From assembly GCA_965261015.1 (NCBI GenBank), contig CBDHCC010000001.1, positions 434,001 through 498,000 on the forward strand: a stretch of DNA of 64,000 nucleotides, in the 5' to 3' direction. Positions 27,154 to 35,780 of this stretch are shown here, in pieces. The notes below the pieces were generated by a model. The model saw only the letters and a program-made list of their open reading frames with translations, was not told where the DNA came from and searched no databases. The position numbers were made by a program, and so were the translations under genes. Source of the stretch: CBDHCC01 sp965261015. GTDB lineage: Bacteria > Pseudomonadota > Alphaproteobacteria > Sphingomonadales > Sphingomonadaceae. Positions within the stretch are counted from its first letter, which is position 1; every line of letters starts with the position of its first letter.

Positions 27154-28643
27154 CGCACCGTCGCCGGGTGGTGGTCGCGGGCGGCGGGACCGGCGGCTGG
27201 ATGGCCGCGGCCGCCATCCAGCGCACGATGGGCGACACGGTCGAGGTCACGCTGGTCGAATCCGACGCGATCGGCACGATCGGGGTGGGTGAATCCACCA
27301 TCCCGCCGCTCGTCACCTACAACCGCCTGATGGGGATCAAGGAGGCCGAGTTCATGGCCGCCACCCAGGCGACGTTCAAGCTGGGCATCCTGTTCGACGG
27401 TTGGCGCGACGTGGGCCAGCGCTATTTCCATTCCTTCGGCCTGACCGGGAAGGATCACTGGTCCGCCGGGTTCCAGCATTTCTGGCTGGCCGGCCGGGCC
27501 AAGGGGCACGAACAGCCGTACGACGACTATTGTCTGGAGCTGGTCGCGGCGTTGCAGGGCAAGTTCGCCCATCTGCCCGACGACCGGATGAACTACGCCT
27601 ACCAGCTCGACTCCACGCTGTACGGCCGGTTCCTGCGTCCCCTGGCGGAGGCGGACGGCGCGCGCCGGATCGAGGGTCGGATCGAGCGGGTGGAGCTGGA
27701 CCCCGACAGCGGCGACATCGCCGCCCTGGTGCTGGACTCCGGCGAGCGGGTCGCGGGCGAGCTGTTCCTGGATTGCACCGGCTTTCGCGCCCTTTTGATC
27801 GGGCAGGCGCTGCACGTCGGCTTCGACGATTGGGCGCACTGGTTGCCGAACGACGCGGCGATCGCGGTGCAAACCGAAAGCGTGGGGCCGCCGGTGCCCT
27901 ACACCCGGGCCATGGCGCACGAGGCCGGCTGGCAGTGGCGCATCCCGTTGCAGCACCGCACTGGCAACGGCATCGTCTATTGCCGCCGCTATCTGGACGA
28001 GCACGCGGCCCTGGACCGGCTGATGACGACGGTGGAGGGCCGCGTCCTGACCGAACCCAACCGCATCCGCTTCGCGACGGGCGTACGGCGGCGGCAGTGG
28101 CATCGCAACTGCGTGGCGATCGGCCTGTCGGGCGGGTTCATGGAACCCCTGGAGTCCACCTCCATCCACCTGATCCAGCGCGCGATCCTGCGCCTGATCC
28201 GCCTGTTCCCCCAGGGCCGGGTGAGCGACCGAGACGTGGCGGAGTTCAACGAGCAGAGTCAGCTGGATTTCGAGCAGATCCGCGACTTCATAATCCTGCA
28301 CTACAAGGTCACCGATCGCCGCGACTCCCCCTATTGGCGGCAGTGCGCCGCCATGGAGGTGCCGGACACGCTGGCGCAGAAGATCGCGCTGTTCCGGGAT
28401 ACGGGACGCGTGTTCCGCAAGAACGACGAGCTGTTCGCGGAGAACAGCTGGGTCCAGGTGATGATGGGGCAGGGAATCACGCCGGCCAGCCACCACCCAA
28501 TCGCGGAGAAGCTGGACCGGGAAGAGATGGCACGCCTGCTGGCGACGTTGCGCGACGGCGTGGCGCGCACGGTCGCCTCGCTGCCCGACCACGCGGCTTA
28601 CGTCGCGCGTTATTGCGGCACGGCCACTCCCGCCGCGGCCTGA
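27150..28643 (+). CDS. Tryptophan halogenase-like flavoprotein 2
   Basis: A 497-residue flavin-dependent halogenase-like protein. FAD motif VVVAGGGTGGWMAAAA, GVGESTIPPL (46-55), lysine K77 (ATQATFKLGILFDGW) and an intact WxWxIP motif (W261-Q-W263-R-I265-P266). GLSGGFMEPLESTSIHLIQ is also canonical. Compared with halogenase 1 in the same operon it therefore keeps every catalytic landmark, so it is the better candidate for real halogenation. The GTG start at 27150 lies in the stop of the cupin gene (GTGA); a longer open frame to the left is out of context. Substrate unknown; free tryptophan is not certain. Confidence 0.92.
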   Translation: MTHRRRVVVAGGGTGGWMAAAAIQRTMGDTVEVTLVESDAIGTIGVGESTIPPLVTYNRLMGIKEAEFMAATQATFKLGILFDGWRDVGQRYFHSFGLTGKDHWSAGFQHFWLAGRAKGHEQPYDDYCLELVAALQGKFAHLPDDRMNYAYQLDSTLYGRFLRPLAEADGARRIEGRIERVELDPDSGDIAALVLDSGERVAGELFLDCTGFRALLIGQALHVGFDDWAHWLPNDAAIAVQTESVGPPVPYTRAMAHEAGWQWRIPLQHRTGNGIVYCRRYLDEHAALDRLMTTVEGRVLTEPNRIRFATGVRRRQWHRNCVAIGLSGGFMEPLESTSIHLIQRAILRLIRLFPQGRVSDRDVAEFNEQSQLDFEQIRDFIILHYKVTDRRDSPYWRQCAAMEVPDTLAQKIALFRDTGRVFRKNDELFAENSWVQVMMGQGITPASHHPIAEKLDREEMARLLATLRDGVARTVASLPDHAAYVARYCGTATPAAA

Positions 28644-28668
28644 CCGCCGCACATTGACCGCCCGGCCG

Positions 28669-31176
28669 TCAGCCCGGACAGGTGAGCGGCTCTCCGACCG
28701 GTTCCACGCCGATGCGGGTCACGGTGATGTCGGTCCCGGCGTCCGCTTCGAGCGAAAAGGCGTTGCCCACCGCCGTGATGTCCGCCCCCGCTTCGGCGAA
28801 GCAGCGGATGGGCACGCGCAGGGTCGAAGGCGCTCCCCCCGCGGTCACCCGGTCGCGGATCGGCAGCGTCACGCCCCCCAGACCCAGCGTCAGCGGCCCG
28901 GTCCCCACCGCATCGACCTGCCATTGGATGGTGAGCGCGAAGGCACCGGTCAGTTGGCGCGACAGGTCGGCGGCGGGGCCGTCGATGCTGACCCGCCCGG
29001 GTCCGGTCCACACCAGGCGCTTGCCGTCCTCCTGGGCCGCGACGTCAACCCCTTCGGCGCGCACCAGCCCCGCCGGACTGGTCACGGCCGACGCCTCGAC
29101 GGGCCGCGCGCCGCCGCGATCGGTCACCGTCAGCGTCCAGGGCGCCTGCGCGGTCCCGGCGTCGAAATACCGCTCCACGTTCAGGGCGGCCTTCAGGTCG
29201 ACGCCGGGGTCCTCGGACAGCGCGGTCGCGGGCGTCGCGGGGCTGGCATAGGTGAGGCCGTAGCCGGCGGGGAAGAGCGGCTGGGTCACCGGCGAGCGCG
29301 CATCGTTGGGCCAATCAAAGGACAAGCGGCCGGAGAAGTCCTGCGCCGGCCGGCCGGACCCCTGCGCCACCAGGACGTCGGCGACACCCGCGCCTTGCGT
29401 GCCCGGCAGCCAGGCCGCGACGAACGCGTCGGACGTGTTCATCTCCGCGTTCACGAACATCGGTCGACCGGATAGGAAGACGGAGACCACGGGCACGCCG
29501 GCGGCCTTCAGCCGCTGGAGCAGCGCCAGATCGGTCTGGCCGTTCGGCTGGTAGGCCAGCGTGGGCACGTCGCCCTGGAACTCGGCATAGGGGTTCTCGC
29601 CGAACACAACGATCGCGACGTCCGGTTTGTCGGCGAAGGCACCGTCGGCGCTCAACGTCGCGCGTCCGCCCGCCGCCGTCACCGCGCGGTCGATGCCGGT
29701 CCAGATCGACTCGCCGTTGGGGAAGTCGGCCGGCGTGGTGCCCGTCCCCTGCCAGGTGATCGTCCAGCCGCCGGCCTGCTTGCCGATATTGTCCGCGCCA
29801 TCGCCCGCCACCAGGACCCGCGCGCCCGGGCGGATCGGCAGGACGCCGTCGTTCTTCAGGAGGACGAGCGACTTGGCCACGGCCTCGCGGGCGAGCGCCA
29901 AATGCCCGGCACTGCCAATGGTGTCGTAATTCTCTGCCGTGGAACGCGGCCGGTCGAGCATTCCCAGCTTGGCCTTGACGCGCAGGACGCGGCGCACGGC
30001 GTCGTCCAGCCGCGCCATCGGGACGGTGCCGTCCTTGGCCTGCGCCACCAGGCTGGTGAACAGCCCCCGCCAGCTGTCCGGGGCCATATAGAGGTCCAGC
30101 CCCGCATTCAGCGCCTGGGGGCAGTCGGTGGTGGTGCAGCCCGGGATCTGGCCGTGCGCGTTCCAATCGCCGACCACCAGCCCTTCGAAGCCCATCCGGC
30201 CCTTCAGCACGTCGGTCATCAGGCTGGCGTTGCCGTGGTGCTTCACCCCGTTCCAGCTGGAAAAGCTGGTCATGACCGTCAGCGCGCCCGCGTCGATGGC
30301 GGCCGGATAGCCCTGCGCGTGCAGGCGGATCAGGTCGGCCTCGTCGATCCGCGCGTCGCCCTGGTCCTTGCCCCCGGCGGTGCCGCCGTCGGCCAGAAAG
30401 TGCTTGGCGGTGGCCGCGACGTGGTCGGTCGCGACCGGCCGTCCGGCGACCAGCGACCCCTGCAGTCCCAAGGTCATCGCCGCGGCGTAGCGCGCGACCA
30501 GCGCCGGATCGGCCGCGTAGCCTTCATACGACCGGCCCCAGCGCAGGTCCTGCGGCACGGCGAGCGTCGGCGCGAAGGTCCATTCGATCCCCGACGCCGC
30601 GACCTCCGCCGCCGTGGCCGCGCCGATGCGGCGGACCAGATCGGCATCGTGGGCCGCGCCCAGCGCGATGTTGTGCGGGAAGACGGTGGCGCCGGGCAGG
30701 TTGTTGTGGCCGTGGACCGCGTCCACGCCGAAGATCACCGGGATCGCTAGGCCGTTCGCCTGGGGCTGGGCGGACGCGGCGTGGAACGACGCCACCAGGT
30801 CGTGCCATTGCTTGGCGGTCGCGCGTTCGTTTCCGTAGGGGCCGGAATTACCGCCGGCGAGGATTGAACCCAGCGGATAGGTGGCGAGGTCGGCCGGCGT
30901 GATCTCGCTGATGTCGGCCTGGATCGTCTGACCGACCTTCTGTTCCACCGTCATGCGCGCGATCAGGGCGGTGATCCGCGCCTCCGTCGCCGGGTCGGTG
31001 ATGGCAGGAGGGCTGTGCGCGGCGGGCCACAGCGCCGGATGGGCGCGCGCCGCCTCTTCGGACGGCACGCGCGGAGCCATGGCGGGCTGGGCTTGCGCGG
31101 ATCGGATTTGCGCGGGCAGGGCCGCCGGGGTGGCGGCGAGCACCAGAGCGCCGGCGAACAGCGGGTTAAGCCTCAT
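28669..31176 (-). CDS. GH3 family beta-glucosidase / exo-beta-glucanase
   Basis: An 835-residue exported GH3 enzyme. Signal peptide MRLNPLFAGALVLAATPAALPAQ; TIM-barrel domain with IPVIFGVDAVHGHNNLPGAT, ATAKHFLADG and nucleophile D337 in GLVVGDWNAHG; a second alpha/beta domain with SLVLLKNDGVLP, VVFGENPYAEFQGD and AWLPGTQGAG; then a C-terminal beta domain of the ExoP type. This resembles bacterial exo-1,3/1,4-beta-glucosidases. The ATG at 31176 has AGGAGA seven bases before it. It would finish oligosaccharides released by the GH16 enzyme. Its 3' end is 25 bp from the convergent halogenase gene; its promoter region holds two LacI-type palindromes. Confidence 0.95.
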   Translation of the reverse strand: MRLNPLFAGALVLAATPAALPAQIRSAQAQPAMAPRVPSEEAARAHPALWPAAHSPPAITDPATEARITALIARMTVEQKVGQTIQADISEITPADLATYPLGSILAGGNSGPYGNERATAKQWHDLVASFHAASAQPQANGLAIPVIFGVDAVHGHNNLPGATVFPHNIALGAAHDADLVRRIGAATAAEVAASGIEWTFAPTLAVPQDLRWGRSYEGYAADPALVARYAAAMTLGLQGSLVAGRPVATDHVAATAKHFLADGGTAGGKDQGDARIDEADLIRLHAQGYPAAIDAGALTVMTSFSSWNGVKHHGNASLMTDVLKGRMGFEGLVVGDWNAHGQIPGCTTTDCPQALNAGLDLYMAPDSWRGLFTSLVAQAKDGTVPMARLDDAVRRVLRVKAKLGMLDRPRSTAENYDTIGSAGHLALAREAVAKSLVLLKNDGVLPIRPGARVLVAGDGADNIGKQAGGWTITWQGTGTTPADFPNGESIWTGIDRAVTAAGGRATLSADGAFADKPDVAIVVFGENPYAEFQGDVPTLAYQPNGQTDLALLQRLKAAGVPVVSVFLSGRPMFVNAEMNTSDAFVAAWLPGTQGAGVADVLVAQGSGRPAQDFSGRLSFDWPNDARSPVTQPLFPAGYGLTYASPATPATALSEDPGVDLKAALNVERYFDAGTAQAPWTLTVTDRGGARPVEASAVTSPAGLVRAEGVDVAAQEDGKRLVWTGPGRVSIDGPAADLSRQLTGAFALTIQWQVDAVGTGPLTLGLGGVTLPIRDRVTAGGAPSTLRVPIRCFAEAGADITAVGNAFSLEADAGTDITVTRIGVEPVGEPLTCPG

Positions 31177-31210
31177 GTCGTCTCTCCTGAACCCGTCACG
31201 CGCGGGCTTC

Positions 31211-31224
31211 TGTGAACGTTCACT
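31211..31224. promoter_or_regulatory. LacI-type operator 3 (upstream of GH3 gene)
   Basis: GTGAACGTTCAC (31212-31223) is a perfect 12-base palindrome, extended to TGTGAACGTTCACT. It lies 36 bases before the GH3 start codon and shares its core with the palindromes at 17169 and 20647. Regulation by the LacI-family protein encoded immediately upstream is inferred. Confidence 0.7.
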
Positions 31225-31244
31225 TGCCGTTGGACTAAAAGCTT

Positions 31245-31258
31245 TGCAACCGCTTTCA
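31245..31258. promoter_or_regulatory. LacI-family consensus site between lacI-like and GH3 genes
   Basis: TGCAACCGCTTTCA fits the general LacI-family operator pattern TGNAANCGNTTNCA at every fixed position. It lies just past the 3' end of the regulator gene, 69-82 bases before the GH3 start. Its centre is CCGC rather than AACGTT, so it may serve a different LacI-family protein or be a second, weaker site. Confidence 0.5.
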
Positions 31259-31265
31259 CGGCCCC

Positions 31266-32318
31266 TCAGGCGCGCGCGTCGTCCGGCGCGGGACCGGTCG
31301 ATGCGCGCTCGATGAGGTCGAACGGCACCCACTCCACCGCCTCGGCACTCTGCGGCTTCCCCATCAGGACGGCGGCGGCGCGCGCGCTCATCGCGGCGAT
31401 CGGCTGGGCGATGGCGGTGAGCGGCGGGTGGCTGAAGCGCGCCAGCGGGGTGTCGTCGAAGCTGACGACGGACAGGTCGTCGGGAATGCGCCAACCGCGC
31501 TCGGTCGCCGCCGCGACGCAGGCGAGCGCCATCCGGTCGCTGCTCGCCACGATCGCGGTCACCCGGTCCTGCCCCGACAGCAGGGTGCGCGCCGCCGCCA
31601 GCCCGCTGTCATAGCCGAAGTCGCCCGGTTCGTGGCGCGGCGTCAGGCCCGCGGCCCGCATCGCCTCGCAATAGCCCTCCAGCCGGGCGGCGCTGAGTGC
31701 GTAGTCCGGCGTCCCCGCGATGAAGCCGACCCGGCGGTGACCGAACGCCAGCAGGTGTTCCGTCGCGCGAATGGCGGCGGCGCGGTCGTCCATCGCGATC
31801 GCCACGCCGCAGCGTGTGTCGATCGACCCGATCCGCGCGAAGGGGACGCCCTGGTCCTGCAGCAGCGCCGTGATCTTGGGATTGTCGGAGTGCGGCGGGG
31901 TCAGGATCACCCCGTCCGGTCGCAGCGATTGCAGGGCCCCCAGGACCTCGCGCTCCACATGGTCCAGATGCGTGTCGACGAGTTCCAGGATCAGGCGATA
32001 GCCGCCCTCGGCGCAGGCGAGCATCCCGCCCAGCAGCATTTGGCCCACCCAGTCCGCGCCCTCGCGCGATCGCCAGTCGTCGATCGTCCGGTCGCGGTCG
32101 TTCAAGGCCATGATCAGATAGGACCGCGACCCGCCCATCCGCTGGGCGGCGATCGAAGGCACATAGCCCAGCTTGGCCACCGCGTCCCGCACGCGCTCGC
32201 TCATCGCCGGGCGCACATTGGGCTCGTTGTTGATGACGCGGCTGACGGTCTGCAGCGACACGCCGGCCTCTGCCGCGACGTGCCGTATCGTCACCGATCG
32301 TCGGCCCGGTCCGGCCAC
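31266..32318 (-). CDS. LacI-family transcriptional regulator
   Basis: A 350-residue repressor. Residues 9-65 form the DNA-binding domain (VTIRHVAAEAGVSLQTVSRVINN then hinge-type YVPSIAAQRM), the rest a periplasmic-binding-protein-like sugar sensor (RPDGVILTPPHSDN, GHRRVGFIAGTPDYALSAARLEGY, SVVSFDDTPLARFSHPPLT). I chose GTG 32318, which has GAGGGGGAG in front at a good distance; GTG 32324 is possible. The gene is co-directional with the GH3 gene, and three related palindromes occur in this polysaccharide locus, so it is probably the local repressor released by an oligosaccharide. Confidence 0.92.
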   Translation of the reverse strand: MAGPGRRSVTIRHVAAEAGVSLQTVSRVINNEPNVRPAMSERVRDAVAKLGYVPSIAAQRMGGSRSYLIMALNDRDRTIDDWRSREGADWVGQMLLGGMLACAEGGYRLILELVDTHLDHVEREVLGALQSLRPDGVILTPPHSDNPKITALLQDQGVPFARIGSIDTRCGVAIAMDDRAAAIRATEHLLAFGHRRVGFIAGTPDYALSAARLEGYCEAMRAAGLTPRHEPGDFGYDSGLAAARTLLSGQDRVTAIVASSDRMALACVAAATERGWRIPDDLSVVSFDDTPLARFSHPPLTAIAQPIAAMSARAAAVLMGKPQSAEAVEWVPFDLIERASTGPAPDDARA

Positions 32319-32472
32319 CGCCACTCCCCCTCGCTGACCTCGCCCTGGAGACGCGCTATCGACCGCGACCCCGCCGCGCAAGCGCCGGAAAGCCCGCCCT
32401 CGGCAGCACGGCCCGGCCGCCGTGGGCGAGCAGCGGGTTGGTCTCGATCGGACCGCGGGGGCGGCGCAAGTG

Positions 32473-33834
32473 CTAAAGCCCGCCCGCGAAGGTGTCGTAG
32501 AGCAGCTTCAGGTTCAGCGCGATGATGATGGCAGTGATGATCCAGGCCGCGCCCTTCAGCCAGCCGGGGCTGACCAGGTCACCCATCTTCGTCCGGTCCG
32601 ACGTGAACTGGACCAGCGGCACGATGGCGAAGGGCAGCTGCATCGACAACACGACTTGGGACAGGATGAGGAGGCGCGCTGTGCCGCTTTCGCCATAGAG
32701 GGCCGCCACGATGACGCACGGAACGATGGCCAGCCCCCGCGTGATCAGCCGCCGCGCCCAGGGTGCGAGCCGCAGGCGCAGGAAGCCCTCCATCACGATC
32801 TGGCCGGCCAGCGTGGCGGTAATGGTGGAGTTCTGCCCGGACGCCAGCAGCGCGACCGCGAACACCACGCTCGCCGCTCCGCCCAAGAGCGGCGTGAGCA
32901 GCTGGTAGGCGTCCTGGATCTCGGCCACGTCCGTGCGGCCCACCGTGTGAAAGGCGGACGCCGCCAGGATCAGGATGGCGGCGTTGACGAACAAGGCCAG
33001 GCTGAGCGCCACGGTGGAGTCGATCGTCGCCCACTTCACCGCGTCGCGCCTGCCCTTGGGCGTGCGGTCATAGTCGCGGGTCTGCACGGCGGCGGAGTGC
33101 AAATAGAGGTTGTGGGGCATGACGGTCGCCCCCAGGATGCCGATCGCGATGTAGAGCATGGCCGGATTGGTCACGACCTGCGCCGTCGGGACGAAGCCCG
33201 CCAGGAGCGCCCCGATCTCCGGCTTTGAATAGGCGAGCTCGTACAGGAAGCAGAGCGCGATGATGGCGATCAGCGCGATGATGAACGCCTCCAGCTTTCG
33301 GAAGCCGTGCCGTTGCAGCATCAGGATCAGGAGCACGTCCAGGCCCGTCAGCACCACGCCCCAGACCAGCGGGATGCCGAACAGCAGGTTGAGGCCAATG
33401 GCGGTGCCGACCACCTCCGCCAGGTCGCAGGCGACGATGGCGATCTCGCACAGCAGCCACAGGATGACGGCGGTGGGCTTTGAGTAGGCGTCGCGGCAGG
33501 CGGATGCGAGATCGCGCCCGGTGGCGATGCCCAACCGCGCGGACAGCGCCTGGAGGATGACCGCCATGATGTTGGACATCAGGATGACGGTGAGCAGCGT
33601 GTAGCCAAAAGCCGATCCGCCGGCCAGGTCGGTGGCCCAGTTGCCCGGGTCCATATAGCCGACGGCCACCAGGAAGCCCGGGCCAGTGAAGGCGGCGAGC
33701 TTGCGATACCACGGCGCGCCGTTGGCGACCGGCACGGACCGGAACACCTCGGGGAGCGACACGCCGCCGCCCGTCTTCCACCCTGGTTCGTCCGTGTGGG
33801 GGTCGGGACGCGGGGCGGCGAGGGTGTCGGTCAC
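32473..33834 (-). CDS. mntH: Nramp-family Mn2+/divalent metal transporter
   Basis: A 453-residue proton-coupled importer of Mn2+ (and possibly Fe2+) in the inner membrane, with 11 predicted helices. The metal-site motif of helix 1 is GYMDPGNWATD and that of helix 6 is GATVMPHNLYLHSA; both are intact. GQNSTITATLAGQIVMEG is the conserved loop region. The start is GTG 33834. Preceded on the same strand by mntR after 71 bases that hold a 9-bp inverted repeat and a TTGACA, so mntR very probably controls it. Confidence 0.96.
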   Translation of the reverse strand: MTDTLAAPRPDPHTDEPGWKTGGGVSLPEVFRSVPVANGAPWYRKLAAFTGPGFLVAVGYMDPGNWATDLAGGSAFGYTLLTVILMSNIMAVILQALSARLGIATGRDLASACRDAYSKPTAVILWLLCEIAIVACDLAEVVGTAIGLNLLFGIPLVWGVVLTGLDVLLILMLQRHGFRKLEAFIIALIAIIALCFLYELAYSKPEIGALLAGFVPTAQVVTNPAMLYIAIGILGATVMPHNLYLHSAAVQTRDYDRTPKGRRDAVKWATIDSTVALSLALFVNAAILILAASAFHTVGRTDVAEIQDAYQLLTPLLGGAASVVFAVALLASGQNSTITATLAGQIVMEGFLRLRLAPWARRLITRGLAIVPCVIVAALYGESGTARLLILSQVVLSMQLPFAIVPLVQFTSDRTKMGDLVSPGWLKGAAWIITAIIIALNLKLLYDTFAGGL

Positions 33835-33843
33835 GAAGGCATC

Positions 33844-33892
33844 CTTGGCAGCGTCACCTCAGCCGATGCTGCCAAGTCGCAGCGCCTGTCAA
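33844..33892 (-). promoter_or_regulatory. mntH promoter with inverted-repeat operator
   Basis: Read on the minus strand, TTGACA (33892-33887) is followed 10 bases later by CTTGGCAGC, 15 bases, then GCTGCCAAG (33876-33844), a perfect 9-bp inverted repeat covering the -10 position. The repeat ends nine bases before the mntH GTG codon. It is the obvious candidate site for the MntR encoded next to it; binding is inferred. Confidence 0.6.
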
Positions 33893-33905
33893 GATTAGCC
33901 GCGTC

Positions 33906-34346
33906 TTAGTTCGGTGCCGGACGGTCGCTCAACCGTCCCGTCAGCGCGATCAGCGCATCGAGCGTCCGGTCGCTCACATGGTGCTCCATGCCCTCGCTGT
34001 CCGCCTCGGCCGTCGCTTCGTCCAGGCCGAGTGCCCGCAGGAAGTCGAACACGATCTGGTGGCGCCGACGCGACTCCGCCGCCATCGCGGCACCCGCGTC
34101 GGTCAGGAAGATGGAGCGGTAGGGCCGGTTCTCCACCAGTCCCTCGCGGCCCAGCCTGGCGATGATCTTGGAAGCCGTCGCCATCGTGACGGCCATGTTC
34201 TCGGCGATCTCCGTCAGCCGCGCCTCGCCCACCTCCTCGATCAGATCGCCGATCAACTCGACATAATCCTCCGCCACCTCCGTCTGATGCGCCTCGCGTG
34301 TCTTTCGGAACGCGGCGGCGCGGCGCTGGGTGGGGTTGAGGGGCAC
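33906..34346 (-). CDS. mntR: Manganese-responsive DtxR-family regulator MntR
   Basis: A 146-residue metal-dependent repressor of the proteobacterial MntR type. After a basic N-terminus it has the winged helix (EVAEDYVELIGDLIEEVGEARLT to NMAVTMATASKIIARLGREGLV) and the metal-binding and dimer domain with the His/Glu/Asp-rich RRRHQIVFDFLRALG and DSEGMEHHVSDRTLDAL. The GTG start at 34346 has AGGA six bases before it; longer open frames upstream overlap the phosphatase gene in another frame and are rejected. It lies directly before mntH on the same strand. Confidence 0.94.
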   Translation of the reverse strand: MPLNPTQRRAAAFRKTREAHQTEVAEDYVELIGDLIEEVGEARLTEIAENMAVTMATASKIIARLGREGLVENRPYRSIFLTDAGAAMAAESRRRHQIVFDFLRALGLDEATAEADSEGMEHHVSDRTLDALIALTGRLSDRPAPN

Positions 34347-34444
34347 GCGGGATCCTGCTTGCGGGGCCGTCCAGCCTGCATGGGACCGTCGGGCAAGTCC
34401 AGCGGCGGTGGCGCGGTCGAACCCTGGTCGGAAGGGGGACGCGG

Positions 34445-34981
34445 CTAGGAGAGTTCGACCAACTCGCCGCACCTCGGGACAAAGCCGATCACCTGCTGGA
34501 TCGAGGCTCCTGCCGCGGCGGCTCGGACGCAGGCGATCGGTCCGCCGTGCGACACGACGAGGGTGGACCCGCGCGGATCGACCTCGTCCAGCGCGGCGAG
34601 CGCGCGATCCCACAGCTCGCGGGTCGTCTCTCCTCCGCCGGGTCGAAAGCGGTCCGGCTGCGTCACCATGCGGTCCATGTCGCGGCCCGTGTCGCGCCAG
34701 ATGCGGGTCCAGCTGCGGCCTTCCCAGGACCCGAAGTCCCGTTCCTGCCAGCGGGCGTCGGCCGTGATCGCGCACCCCGTCGCGCGCGCGATCGCCTCGG
34801 CCAGGCGCCGGGTGCGCGCCAGGCCCGAATGGACGACGCGCGCCGGCGGCTCCTGGCTCAGCGCGTCGCGGAGGCGGGCCACCATCGCGATCCCTTCGCG
34901 GCTCAGACCCGCATCGGATCGGCCATAGCAGCGACCCGCCCAGGCGCGACCGACGGGAGGGTGGCGCACCAGGCGGATCAC
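34445..34981 (-). CDS. Histidine phosphatase, probable alpha-ribazole phosphatase
   Basis: A 178-residue histidine-phosphatase-fold protein, last gene of the cobalamin operon. In this position it would remove the 5'-phosphate from alpha-ribazole phosphate or cobalamin phosphate (CobC of Salmonella). ERDFGSWEGRSW, RTRRLAEAI and VVSHGGPIACV are family landmarks. The catalytic RHG motif near the N-terminus is RHP here (LVRHPPVG), an unusual change right after the phospho-accepting His. Start is GTG 34981, four bases after cobS. I give no symbol because cobC also names another gene of this operon. Confidence 0.85.
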   Translation of the reverse strand: MIRLVRHPPVGRAWAGRCYGRSDAGLSREGIAMVARLRDALSQEPPARVVHSGLARTRRLAEAIARATGCAITADARWQERDFGSWEGRSWTRIWRDTGRDMDRMVTQPDRFRPGGGETTRELWDRALAALDEVDPRGSTLVVSHGGPIACVRAAAAGASIQQVIGFVPRCGELVELS

Positions 34982-34985
34982 CGCC

Positions 34986-35780
34986 TCACCCGGCCGCCGC
35001 GACGAGCAACAGGGTCACCTGACCGACATAGGCGGCGAAGCCCAGGCAGTCCCCCGTCGTCCCGCCGATCCGGCGCAGGAGGAGGCGGCCGATCAGCGCA
35101 AGGAACAGAACGGCCAAGAGTCCGGTCAGCACGAGCTTCAGCGGCGCCATCACCGCAAAGCCGATCAGGCCGGGCACCGCCAGCAGGCAGGCGAACGCCA
35201 GCACCCCGGGCGGGAGCGCGCCGATGTCCCGCGCCACCTCGCGTCCGCCGGATCCCGTCGGGGGCGCGGGTGGCACGAGCGCCATCAGGATGACGGCCCA
35301 CAGGCGGCCCATCGTCGCGGCCGCCACGATCGCCGTGAGCGCCGACGCCATCGGCAGGGCGCCCGTGGCGAGCAGGCGGAGCGCAACCGCCAGCCCTAGG
35401 CCGAGAGCGCCGTAGCTGCCGATCCGGCTGTCCTTCATGATGCGGCGGACCTCGTCGCCGCCGCGCGCGCCGCCGAACCCGTCGCAGAAGTCGGCGACCG
35501 CGTCTTCGTGGAAGGCGCCCGTCAGCCAGGCCTCGAAAGCCATGGCGATGGCCGCCGCCAGCAAGGGAGGCCAGAGGTGGGCGGCGGCGACGAAGACCAG
35601 GCCCGTCGCAAGTCCGATCGCCGCGCCGACGAGGGGCAACCAGCTGGCGGCCTGCGTTAGCCCCGCACGCGCCTGTTCCGGGGTCAGGTGCGAGAGCCAC
35701 GGGGTCGGCACGCGGGTGAGGAACTGCACGGCCAACAGTGGCGGGGCCCAGCGCGGCACGTCAATCCCGTCTGTCGGCAC
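34986..35780 (-). CDS. cobS: Adenosylcobinamide-GDP ribazoletransferase (cobalamin synthase)
   Basis: A 264-residue inner membrane enzyme that joins adenosylcobinamide-GDP to alpha-ribazole (phosphate), the last assembly step of the coenzyme. The family core FHEDAVADFCDGFGGAR followed by IMKDSRIGSYGALGLGL is intact, as is GGTTGDCLGF near the C-terminus; six or more hydrophobic segments are visible. The start is either GTG 35780, overlapping cobT by 20 bases, or GTG 35759 just after the cobT stop. Named cobS after Salmonella (cobV in Pseudomonas). Confidence 0.94.
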   Translation of the reverse strand: MPTDGIDVPRWAPPLLAVQFLTRVPTPWLSHLTPEQARAGLTQAASWLPLVGAAIGLATGLVFVAAAHLWPPLLAAAIAMAFEAWLTGAFHEDAVADFCDGFGGARGGDEVRRIMKDSRIGSYGALGLGLAVALRLLATGALPMASALTAIVAAATMGRLWAVILMALVPPAPPTGSGGREVARDIGALPPGVLAFACLLAVPGLIGFAVMAPLKLVLTGLLAVLFLALIGRLLLRRIGGTTGDCLGFAAYVGQVTLLLVAAAG

